Shown here piece after piece: positions 36,337 to 44,198 of a stretch of DNA of 64,000 bases. The notes under the pieces were generated by a model, which was not told the origin of the DNA, made no database searches, and saw only the letters and a list, made by a program, of their open reading frames with translations. The translations under genes were made by a program, and so were the position numbers. This DNA is from Pontiella desulfatans (lineage in GTDB: Bacteria; Verrucomicrobiota; Kiritimatiellia; Kiritimatiellales; Pontiellaceae): positions 3,100,001-3,164,000 of the forward strand of contig NZ_CAAHFG010000001.1 of assembly GCF_900890425.1 (NCBI RefSeq). The letters are read 5' to 3'. How positions within the stretch are numbered: the stretch's first letter is position 1; each line of letters begins with the position of its first letter.

Positions 36337-36609
36337 CTATCCTCTCCTTACGTTAACCTTCATCTATTTGGAGCGAGATCCGCCGACCTTCCCTACCATT
36401 CAACACATAGCCTTTCTCGCATGTTAATTACTATCTATCATTTCTAACAGGCGTGCGCAATGGCTAATTTAATTTTTCAACACCCGGCACCACACTATTA
36501 CCCCCCCCATTAACCCATTAAATTGCCGGAACACCATTGACAGACGCCCATATTACTGTCTTCCATAAATAAACGAACACAGCGCCCCCAAACCTTCAAA
36601 GGAGCAGAT
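36337..36609. promoter_or_regulatory. Divergent intergenic region upstream of two genes
   Basis: No gene was found. It should hold the promoters of the minus-strand 36336 gene and of the plus-strand GH42 locus. The minus-strand motif ATAGATAGTAATTAA (36425-36440) recurs upstream of the 32681 gene. A run of eight C residues lies near 36500. AAAGGAG before 36610 is a good ribosome site. Confidence 0.45.
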
Positions 36610-38426
36610 ATGCGACATATTTTGGCAATTGCAATTACACTACTGTGCTCCACCCCTACCTGAACCATCCGGAAGCCAAACAGGCGCGCATGCACTTTCT
36701 CGAAACCACCGTCAAGCGCTATGCCGAGCACCCGGCCATGGGCATGTGGGATGCCTGGAACGAGCCGGAGCAGAATTTTGTAAACCGCGCACCGACCCCC
36801 GACAAACTCACCTGTTTCTGCCCGCACTGCCTGGCCGGATTTATCAAAGAGCTGAAAACCAAATACGGCACCATCCAGGCGCTCAACACCGTCTGGGGCC
36901 GCTGCTACGAAAGCTGGGACGAGGTCGAAGCACCGCGCAACGCGCAAACCATCAAGGATTTTATCGACTTCCGCCGCTACCAGCTCGGTGTCATGGAGCG
37001 CGAAGCCCAGGCGCGCCTAGATTGCGTCAGGGCCAACGATCCCAACCACCCCGCCTACCTGCACGTGGTACCCAACACCATGCGCATCTTCAATTCCGTT
37101 ACCGGTGTGGACGACTTTGCCATGGCGGAACCGTGCGACCTGTTTGCCTCCACCTCCAACGGCGGACCCATCTGGCCCAACCAGCTGATCTCCGCCGGGC
37201 GCGGCAAAACCTGCTACAACGTCGAAAGCCATCTCAACGCCGGTCAGATTTCACTCCATCAGAAACCGCTCGAACTCGGCGATGTGCTCAGCGACCTGCT
37301 GCCGCAAATCGGCACCGGCGTGAAAGGCTTCCTCTTCTGGCAATATCGCCCGGAAGTGCTCGGCACCGAAGCGCCTGCCTGGGGGCTCGTTCGGCCCGAC
37401 GGCTCCGACCGCCCGGTCACCCGCGCCGTGCATCAGTTCGGCGAAGCGCTCGCGCCCATCATGCAGCAACTGACCGAATGCAAACCGGAACCTGCACAGG
37501 TTGCCATCTGGAAAAGCACCCGCAACGAGCTCTTTGAATTTTGCGCGCGCGGCGACCTCAGCCGTCTTGCCGACCACGTCGAGGGCTACCGCGTCTGGTT
37601 CCGCAAACACAACATCGCCACGATCAACATCAACGACATCCTGCTCAAACAGGGTGCGCTCGACGGCATTCGCCTGCTTGTGATGCCAGCGTGCTACTGC
37701 CTGAGCGAAGCGGAAGCCAACGCGCTCGACCAGTGGGTACGCGCCGGCGGCACCCTGCTGTGCGAAGCCCACCTCGGCGCCTGGAACGAAACCGCCGGCC
37801 GCCACGAACGGTCCGTGCCCGGATGCGGACTCGCCGCAAAATGGAACCTGCACGAAACCGACAGCTGCGCATCGCTCCATCTGAGCGACGCCGTCGGCGA
37901 GCATATGGCCGGTGGAATCAATCCCGATGTTGCCAAGGCGCTTGGCGAAGAAAGCGGCGGACTCTATTTCCCGATTCAGTTTAACAGCGGTGAAACGTTG
38001 CTCGGCTCCGACACCTTTGCCGAGCTGACCAACGGTGACTGGACGCCACTGGCCACGCACGACGGAAAAACCGTCATCGCCACCCGCTCCATCGGCAGCG
38101 GCACGGTCATCTACTGCGGCACCAACCTCGGCGGCGCGCTGGAACAAAGTCCGCAAGGCGCGAATGCCCTCCTCGCCCGGGTTTTGGAAAAAACCGGCAT
38201 TGCATCACCGCCAACAATCAAGGCCGATCCCGGCGTGCAGTTCGACGTCCTTTACCGAAATGACGCTCCCGCCTTCATTGCCCTGCAGAACATCGAGAAA
38301 GAAACCGCAACAGCAACCCTGAACGGCACATGGAAAGGCTGCTTCTCCGGGAAAACAGGCGGCTCCATCACCCTCGACCCCGGTGAGACAGATCTATTCA
38401 CCACAACCCCTCAACTAAATACCTGA
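36610..38426 (+). pseudogene. GH42-like beta-galactosidase lacking its N-terminus
   Basis: A good ribosome site and ATG (36610) begin a 17-residue signal-like peptide (MRHILAIAITLLCSTPT) that stops at 36663. In another frame, from a GTG at 36645, 593 codons encode most of a GH42-like glycosidase. WDAWNEP carries the acid/base Glu at residue 40, VESHLNAG a likely nucleophile, and GFLFWQYRPE follows. A C-terminal trimerisation-like domain is present (LLVMPACYCLSEAEANALDQ). Family members place that acid/base Glu roughly 100 or more residues further in. A 5' deletion therefore seems to have removed the first barrel strands and joined the leader out of frame. An intact cytoplasmic product from 36645 would lack part of the barrel. 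It is next to the regulator and symporter. Confidence 0.75.
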
Positions 38427-38483
38427 GACGCATCCGGAATTTTGTCATTGAATACGGCGATTTCATATGACAGATTCCGGAAC

Positions 38484-39620
38484 ATGAAAATTACCAGACT
38501 GTTTGGACATCCCGTTACGCGCGAGTCGGGGCACCTGCTGCTCGCCGACCAGATTTACGACATCCTCCGCGAGGAAATCCATGCGGGACGATGGAGAATC
38601 GATGAAAAGATGCCCAGCATGATGACCCTTGCCAGCGAATGCGAAGTCAGCCGCATGCCGGTGCAGCAGGCCATCGAGCGCCTCGGTGCGGAAGGCTATT
38701 TGCGGCAGGAAAACCGCTCCGGCGTCTATTTGGCCTCCATGGCTCCCGAAGGCCGCACACCGATCGGAACCATCGGCATCCTGCTGCTGGCCGACTCGGA
38801 AAACGAGCGGGAACTCGATTTCCTCGCCTTTGAACAAAAACTGGTTCACGCCTTCATGAAACAGGCCGAAGCCGTCAACTACCAGACCAAAGTGGTCTAT
38901 GTCAGCGCTAAGGACAACCACGAAGACCTCAACAAAGCCGGTTATCTGTTCGATGAAAAGGTAAAGGGAATCATCTCCCTCTTCCCGTTTCACCGGCCAC
39001 TGCAATCGACCCTGGATCCCGACCGGATTCCACTGGTGTTCTGGTGCGAACCCGACCACCGCTGCGCCCCTTGCATCGCCAGCGACTATGAAGCAGCCTT
39101 TTATCACCTGACCAATGAAACCATAGCAGAAGGACATAAACACATCAGCCTTGTTCCCTGTCCGATCCTGACCCCGTATGTTAAGGAATGCTATATCCGC
39201 GGCTACCGGGCCGCCATTCGTGAGGCGGGCCTGGAGCCGCATGAAAACCTGCTGGATACTCTTTCTGAGACCAGCCTGCGCGACACCGCCGGACTCACCA
39301 AGGCGCTTGATAAAACTAACGGAACGACCTGTTTCCTGAGCATGTCGCTCGGCCGCTCCGAACAGCTGATCAGCGCTTTGCAGCTCCTCAAACGCGATGT
39401 ACCTGAAAAGATCAGTGTTGTATCCGCCAACCCGACGTCCGATTACCCCATGCCGAATGGAAAAATGCTCTCCGGCATCGGGTTTTCACCGGAGCATGAA
39501 ATCGGCCTCTGTATCCAGTTCCTGCGCCGGCAGATGATCGACCGCAGATGGAAGCTCAGCACGATGCTCGCCGCCCCCTTCTTTGTTGAAGGAGAGACGC
39601 TGAGCGCGCCATCCAGATAA
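38484..39620 (+). CDS. GntR-type regulator with LacI-like sugar-binding domain
   Basis: A regulator of about 378 residues. The start at 38484 follows CCGGAAC; the frame opens at 38442. The N-terminal winged helix is GntR-type (LADQIYDILREEIHAGRWRI, MPSMMTLASECEVSRMPVQQ, GAEGYLRQENRSGVYL). Residues from about 90 form a periplasmic-binding-protein/LacI-like effector domain (IGTIGILLLADSENE, GYRAAIREAGLEP). This AraR-like architecture commonly controls sugar catabolism genes. Between a GH42 and a GPH symporter it most likely senses the released sugar and represses the module. Its operator was not identified. Confidence 0.88.
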   Translation: MKITRLFGHPVTRESGHLLLADQIYDILREEIHAGRWRIDEKMPSMMTLASECEVSRMPVQQAIERLGAEGYLRQENRSGVYLASMAPEGRTPIGTIGILLLADSENERELDFLAFEQKLVHAFMKQAEAVNYQTKVVYVSAKDNHEDLNKAGYLFDEKVKGIISLFPFHRPLQSTLDPDRIPLVFWCEPDHRCAPCIASDYEAAFYHLTNETIAEGHKHISLVPCPILTPYVKECYIRGYRAAIREAGLEPHENLLDTLSETSLRDTAGLTKALDKTNGTTCFLSMSLGRSEQLISALQLLKRDVPEKISVVSANPTSDYPMPNGKMLSGIGFSPEHEIGLCIQFLRRQMIDRRWKLSTMLAAPFFVEGETLSAPSR

Positions 39621-39696
39621 GAGAAAACCTTCCCACTACTGACGTTAGGGAATTGACGTATAACAATATTACAGATTTTCATTTAAAGAGATTGCC
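39621..39696 (+). promoter_or_regulatory. Promoter region of the sugar symporter
   Basis: TTGACG at 39653-39658 makes a plausible -35 box, followed by AT-rich sequence (AACAATATTACAGAT) and AAAGAG just before the ATG at 39697. This suggests the symporter has its own promoter. Confidence 0.4.
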
Positions 39697-41220
39697 ATGA
39701 ATTCAGACGAAAAACCTACCAAGCCTGCTCACTGCGTATCGCTTCCCAAAAAGATTGCCTGGGGACTGGGTGGCCTCACCAACGACATGGTCAACGCCCT
39801 AATGTTGCTTGCTATGCCGATTTTTTCGCTCGGCCTGGGCGTGAAAGCCACCTGGATCGGGATCGCATTGGCCCTGCCCCGCATCTGGGACGCTATCGCC
39901 GACCCACTGATGGGGCATATCAGCGACAACACCCGCTCGCGCTGGGGCCGCCGGCGCCCCTACATCCTGCTCGGCGGTATCGGGGTGGGCCTCACCTTTG
40001 CCATGCTCTGGATGCCCAACACATCGTGGAGCGAAGCCGGATTGCTGGCGTGGTTTATTGCGATGAGCCTGCTTTTCTTCACCTTTTTCACCATGTGGAA
40101 CATTCCATGGATGGCGCTCGGACTCGACCTGACCCCGGACGTGCAGGAGCGCAACAGCGTACAAGCCACGCGTAGCATGTTCGCCACTGGCGCGGCCTTT
40201 ATTATTCCATGGATCATGCCGCTGGCCATCTTCTTCGGAAAAATCGCTAAAGGCGATTTTTCCAATATGTCTGCTTGGGCGTTAAAGGTGACCGAGGTAT
40301 TGAACTTGCCCGAAATAGCAACATTTTTCTCCGGGCAAACCTATAGCGAAAGCATTCCGAACGAGGTCATCGGCGTCCGCACCGTTGGGATCATCGTGGG
40401 CGCCATCATGATCCTCACCGCAATTATGTCCGCGTTTTTCTGTAACGAATCGCACACCGTCAAGAAAGCGGCTCCGAAGGTCTCCTTCCTGAAATCAGCC
40501 AAATATACCTTTAAAAACAAGCACTTTGTCGGACTGTGCGTCTTTACGGCGCTGTTCTGTGGCGGCGTCGTGATGGTCGGCGGCATGGGCTACTATATCA
40601 ATGTGTTCTTTGTGTACGGCGACCTCCCCATTGATGAAGCAAAGGAAGCCGCATCCCACATCATGGGCTGGGGGGGGACTGTCGGTGCGATCGCAAGCTT
40701 GGTGGCCGTACCGATCATCTCCTGGTGTGCCAGCCGCTTTGGAAAAAAACAAACGCTCATCGGCGGAATCGCCCTGATCGTCATCGGGCAGCTCATAAAA
40801 TGGTTTTTCTTTGTTCCGCAAAACCCCTTCCTGCAAGTCTGGCTCTCCATCCTCATCTACCCCGGCCTGATCCTGGTCTGGACCATTCTTCCTTCCATGT
40901 ACGCCGACATTTGCGACCGGGATGATCTCGAAACGGGTACGCGTCGTGAAGGTATGTACAGCGCCACCTCCGCCTGGTTGCTCAAAGTCGGCGTCACCAT
41001 CGCCATGGCCGCCAGCGGATGGCTCATCAACGTTGCAGGGATTGTCGACAGCGCCAATGTGCAGACCCCGGAAGCGGTGTTCAACATGCGGATGCTGTTC
41101 ACCCTGCTGCCCTCCATCTTCACCCTCATCGGCGGCTTCTTCGTCTTCCGCTACCCCTTCACCGAAAAGGATGCCGAACGCGTGAAAGAGCAGCTGGCTG
41201 AACGCCACGCAAACGCATAA
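39697..41220 (+). CDS. GPH/MFS-family sugar:cation symporter
   Basis: A 507-residue inner-membrane transporter with about 12 hydrophobic segments. KIAWGLGGLTNDMVNALM at the N-terminus, then DAIADPLMGHISDNTRSRWGRRRPYILLG and the second-half YADICDRDDLETGTRREGMYSA, are typical of the glycoside-pentoside-hexuronide symporters (MFS_2). These carry oligosaccharides, pentosides or uronides with Na+ or H+. With the GH42-like gene and the GntR/LacI-type regulator it forms a sugar uptake module. The transported sugar is not evident. Confidence 0.9.
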   Translation: MNSDEKPTKPAHCVSLPKKIAWGLGGLTNDMVNALMLLAMPIFSLGLGVKATWIGIALALPRIWDAIADPLMGHISDNTRSRWGRRRPYILLGGIGVGLTFAMLWMPNTSWSEAGLLAWFIAMSLLFFTFFTMWNIPWMALGLDLTPDVQERNSVQATRSMFATGAAFIIPWIMPLAIFFGKIAKGDFSNMSAWALKVTEVLNLPEIATFFSGQTYSESIPNEVIGVRTVGIIVGAIMILTAIMSAFFCNESHTVKKAAPKVSFLKSAKYTFKNKHFVGLCVFTALFCGGVVMVGGMGYYINVFFVYGDLPIDEAKEAASHIMGWGGTVGAIASLVAVPIISWCASRFGKKQTLIGGIALIVIGQLIKWFFFVPQNPFLQVWLSILIYPGLILVWTILPSMYADICDRDDLETGTRREGMYSATSAWLLKVGVTIAMAASGWLINVAGIVDSANVQTPEAVFNMRMLFTLLPSIFTLIGGFFVFRYPFTEKDAERVKEQLAERHANA

Positions 41221-41234
41221 TCGCAAAGAATCAT

Positions 41235-41269
41235 TCAGGTCGATCCAGGTAATGCACCAGTCGACCTGA
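41235..41269. terminator. Hairpin after the symporter gene
   Basis: CAGGTCGA (41236) and TCGACCTG (41261) form an 8-bp stem with a 17-base loop, starting 16 bases past the stop of the symporter. No T-run follows, so it may be a mRNA-stabilising hairpin rather than a true terminator. Confidence 0.4.
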
Positions 41270-41386
41270 TTACATGTAGAATTGAGACGTCCTCAACCCC
41301 AATTGAGACTCCGCTGACGGGAGTTGAACTGCGTCTCCCTACTGAATCGCCACCAAGTTTATAAAGCGTCGTGTCGACATTTTAGC

Positions 41387-41995
41387 ATGACAACACAAGG
41401 ACTAACTGGATTTCGGTATAAGGAAAAAGACAGGCTGGCATACAACCATGCGGATTCCCATCCGGACACGCTCGGGCTGAATGTCTTGCGGGAGCTGCGC
41501 GACGTTGAGGACTGGAATACAGTGCACGATCGTATCGATGAACTGGTTCCAATCCCTGAAACCAGAAGGTTGAATGAATATACGAGCATGGCAGAGTCGG
41601 AGGTGCGAAGGGCATTCCCCAACTTGAAATATGACGGGAGTCTTCAGAATATTTATGATCTCTATCAGCCGTTACAGGGAACACTGAAGCCATACATGGA
41701 TGGCAAACTCATGTTCATGCCGGATGCATCGGATTTTATTCACAACAGCGGCTTTTGCGAATGGGCGTATGTGGCCAACCTTGATTCAGCGAAATACGAA
41801 ATCTGGAAGGGACAGCAGACCAAGCCCGATCCAGACAACAGATATGGGCAGGAAACAGACAGGATGGGTTATTATCCATGCCAGAAAATCAAGGAGTATG
41901 ACCTTGTATGTATTCCAATCAATTCACATTGGGTAGGGAAAAAGCATTTCGAGAATGGAACTTCCATACCGTCGGAGAAATGCTTTTTCCCGTGA
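41387..41995 (+). CDS. Conserved hypothetical protein, tail probably altered by IS insertion
   Basis: About 202 residues from the ATG at 41387; an upstream start at 41324 is possible. The opening (GLTGFRYKEKDRLAYNHADSHPDTLG) resembles short proteins of unknown function in phages and plasmids that begin with a strand followed by Y-C/N-H-x-D-x-x-P. MGYYPCQKIKEYDL near the end looks like the normal C-terminus. The last 20 or so residues read through a perfect 15-bp inverted repeat and stop where the IS110 upstream region begins, so the original stop may be lost. Its metal-binding-like or Ntn-type character is speculation. Confidence 0.55.
   Translation: MTTQGLTGFRYKEKDRLAYNHADSHPDTLGLNVLRELRDVEDWNTVHDRIDELVPIPETRRLNEYTSMAESEVRRAFPNLKYDGSLQNIYDLYQPLQGTLKPYMDGKLMFMPDASDFIHNSGFCEWAYVANLDSAKYEIWKGQQTKPDPDNRYGQETDRMGYYPCQKIKEYDLVCIPINSHWVGKKHFENGTSIPSEKCFFP
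41936..41991. repeat. Perfect 15-bp inverted repeat at the IS110 left side
   Basis: GGGAAAAAGCATTTC (41936-41950) and GAAATGCTTTTTCCC (41977-41991) are perfectly complementary with a 26-base loop that itself contains ATGGAA...TTCCAT. It overlaps the end of the 41387 frame. It may be a terminator-like structure or part of the element's left end. Confidence 0.8.
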
Positions 41996-42203
41996 ACAGG
42001 GGTGTGCAATCCTCAAAGAGGAGTTCCTCTCCCGGTTGGCCGACTGAGAGAGGTTCCCGCCTGGACGTGATCGGGTCAGACCAAGTTCGCTTTTTTAGCA
42101 GAACGTCCATAAGACATGATCCGCCAGGTGGTTGCCATGTTGTACTCGAACCGTTGCATGAGCCGCTGTTGAAGCGAGCTCGCATTAACAAGAAGGAGCA
42201 AAC
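41996..42203 (+). ncRNA. Candidate IS110 bridge-RNA region
   Basis: About 208 untranslated bases precede the IS110 transposase, while only about ten follow it. This is the layout of the IS110 group, in which the left non-coding end is transcribed as the bridge RNA that pairs with donor and target. Visible stems include CCTCTC with GAGAGG (around 42028-42055) and GGACGT with ACGTCC (around 42062-42111), plus a T-run near 42090. The exact RNA ends and loops cannot be fixed from one copy. Confidence 0.45.
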
Positions 42204-43133
42204 ATGAACCATAAAGAAAGAGTATATTGCGGTGTGGATGTTTCCAAGGATCATCTGGATGTGTTGTTCAAGGGTCGCCCAGACCGTTTCGAGAACTCCG
42301 TCAAGGGTGCCAGAGCAATGGTTGACCGTATCGGCAAAGCACATTACGTGCTCGAATCCACAGGAGGCTATGAACGCATGGCCGCCTGGCTGATGATGGA
42401 TGCAGGGCTGGAGGTGAGTATCGTCAATCCTTCTCGGGTTCGGCACTATGCGCTGAGCATGGGGCAGCTCGCCAAGACCGACCCCATCGATGCGGGCATG
42501 ATCACCGAATTTGCTCGGACGGCGAAGCCCGAGCCATCGGAAAAGCCTTCGAAGCAACAACGGATGCTTGTGTCTCTGGTTGACCGGCGTCAGCAGCTCA
42601 TTGACATTCGAACAATGGAAACCAACCGATTGGAAACTGCAGCAGATCCCGGGTTTAGAAAAATGGTGAAGAAGCATCTTCGGTGGCTGAAGAGGGAGTT
42701 GGAGTCTCTTGAAGAAAAGATTATCGAAACAGTTCATGCAGATGTGTCAATGGAGGCAAAAGCCATGTGTATCCGGCGCATTAAAGGACTTGGAGAGGTT
42801 TGTACTACGACGTTGCTTGCTCATCTTCCTGAAATCGGAACACTTTCCCGACAGCAAGTTGCGGCCCTGGTAGGACTGGCCCCCTATAACCGGGACAGCG
42901 GAACGAGTAGTAAACGTCGCCATATCCACGGAGGCCGTCAACGGTTGAGGGCTTGCCTCTACATGGCTGCTTTGACAGCTGTCCGATGCAATCCGCATAT
43001 GAAAGAGTTCTATCGTCGGCTCGTTGAAGAGAACCATCGACCGAAAAAGGTCGCCTTGACCGCCGTGATGAGAAAGTTGGCTATTGCCGCTAATTCCTCG
43101 GTGAAGAATCCTGAGTTTTGTATTGCTGTTTAA
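42204..43133 (+). CDS. IS110-family transposase
   Basis: A 309-residue DEDD recombinase of normal length with a GAAGGAG ribosome site. The N-terminal RuvC-like domain shows GVDVSKDHLDV (first Asp), VLESTGGYE (Glu) and KTDPIDAGMI (two Asp). A coiled-coil linker (about 110-180) follows. The C-terminal Tnp_20 domain has the helix-hairpin-helix-like IKGLGEVCTTTLLAHLPE and GLAPYNRDSGTSSKRRHIHGG with the conserved Ser. It catalyses RNA-guided excision and insertion of its element. The gene appears intact. Confidence 0.95.
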   Translation: MNHKERVYCGVDVSKDHLDVLFKGRPDRFENSVKGARAMVDRIGKAHYVLESTGGYERMAAWLMMDAGLEVSIVNPSRVRHYALSMGQLAKTDPIDAGMITEFARTAKPEPSEKPSKQQRMLVSLVDRRQQLIDIRTMETNRLETAADPGFRKMVKKHLRWLKRELESLEEKIIETVHADVSMEAKAMCIRRIKGLGEVCTTTLLAHLPEIGTLSRQQVAALVGLAPYNRDSGTSSKRRHIHGGRQRLRACLYMAALTAVRCNPHMKEFYRRLVEENHRPKKVALTAVMRKLAIAANSSVKNPEFCIAV

Positions 43134-43142
43134 CACCGTTGC

Positions 43143-43763
43143 TTGTTTGACCGGATAAAGAACGATCCAAAACTAAGGAATAATACCCTGATTGTGATCT
43201 GTTCTGATAACGGCCCTGAATTTCACTGCGGCTCTGCCGGTCCCTTCAAAGGATTAAAATCTACCCTGTTTGAAGGGGGGGTACGCTCGCCGCTGATCGT
43301 CTGGGGCCCTGGATTTACCCATCCAGAAAAACCCGGAAGCGTAAATACAAAATCCGTTTTCTCCGCGATTGATCTGACTCCGTCGTTGTTGAATTTCGCA
43401 AAGGTGTCTGTGCCTGAACCCGTTCAATTTGACGGGCAACCGCTGCTGGATACCCTGTTGGGAAAATCGGTCGATTCGCATAAAGGCGCCCTCTATTTTC
43501 GCCGTCCTCCAGATCGAAAGAGTTTCCGAAATCTAAAGAATTTGCCCGATTTGGCAATCCGCTACGGGAAATGGAAACTGCTCTGTGACTATGGAGGCGG
43601 GCGTCCGATGTTATTTGATCTCGAAGCGGATCCTTCTGAAGCGAACAATTTGGCCAATCAACATCCCGAAATCGTCGAACGGTTAGCAAAAGCCATTGTG
43701 CAGTGGAACATGGGTTTGCCAAAAGACGCCGGAGATCCAACCTACAATGGGAATAAAGAATGA
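43143..43763 (+). pseudogene. C-terminal half of an S1 sulfatase next to IS110
   Basis: 206 codons encode the second half of a sulfatase: IVICSDNGPE (metal-site strand), FEGGVRSPLIVWGPG, DLTPSLLNFAKV, YGKWKLLCDYGG and LFDLEADPSEANNLA. There is no N-terminal half with the formylglycine site, and none lies on the other side of the IS element. The frame opens with a TTG immediately after the element's right end. The protein cannot be an active sulfatase. The N-terminal half was probably lost by IS-associated deletion. Confidence 0.88.
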
Positions 43764-43866
43764 TGCGACTAACTCTCGTCGTGATCACCATGCGGGATGC
43801 GGCGGGCTCATCGAACCAACCCTACCATTTTCCAGACATTGGAAATCGGCAACTAGAAGACATCGA

Positions 43867-44014
43867 GGTAGGGCAGAGTGTCCCTACTCCGCCGCTCAGC
43901 TGAATGGCTCGGGGTGTAGAACAACGTGCCTCATCGGAACATGATCTGTCGTGTTGGCGCCAAAATGCCATAAGAAACACGGCCTTTACTGCGCAAAGAA
44001 CCGCGTTCTACAAC
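43867..44014. repeat. Cluster of palindromic repeat fragments
   Basis: GTAGGG...CCCTAC (43868-43887) is followed by a ccgccgctcagctgaatggctcgg segment like that in the element at 49749. A second inverted repeat follows, with GTAGAAC (43916-43922) and GTTCTAC (44005-44011). This is a composite of degraded REP-like units in the gap after the sulfatase fragment. Confidence 0.6.
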
Positions 44015-44078
44015 GCCCAGGCTGTTGATAAAGTCCCCAAACAGTGTTCTCTGGTTTCTCGATCAGATCAGGAGTTTT

Positions 44079-44185
44079 ACAGGACCATTGATCACAGGAC
44101 TATTTCCTATTGAATAGAAGGCGGTTAGGCCAATGGTCCTGTTATCAAACAGTTCTGTTAATAAAGCAGTCCTGTTGAAGGATTT
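44079..44185. repeat. Short repeat array with CAGGACC/GGTCCTG arms
   Basis: A perfect 12-bp inverted repeat, ACAGGACCATTG with CAATGGTCCTGT (44079-44151 region), surrounds a second pair ACAGGACT/AGTCCTGT. On the right the motif (G)T(C/T)CTGTTa occurs three times at 17-base spacing (44143-44180). It lies downstream of the 44199 sulfatase stop. It could be a regulator-binding array or repeat remnant. Confidence 0.5.
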
Positions 44186-44198
44186 TCCTTTCGGTAGC

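Larger units (their letters stand above)
41996..43142 (+). mobile_element. IS110-family insertion element
   Basis: About 1.15 kb comprising the non-coding left region and one transposase gene. No terminal inverted repeats are seen, as expected for IS110. The boundaries are estimated from where the left hypothetical frame and the right sulfatase fragment (from 43143) begin. The two flanking genes are unrelated fragments rather than two halves of one gene, so the element sits at a rearrangement junction. Confidence 0.7.

Noticed and set aside
36645-38426. Intact GH42 gene starting at GTG 36645
   Set aside because: The acid/base Glu would be at residue 40, leaving out the first barrel strands, and the ribosome site belongs to the out-of-frame leader at 36610.
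44079-44185. Possible CRISPR array
   Set aside because: Repeats are only about 8-12 bases, in mixed orientation, with 17-base spacing; no spacers and no cas genes.
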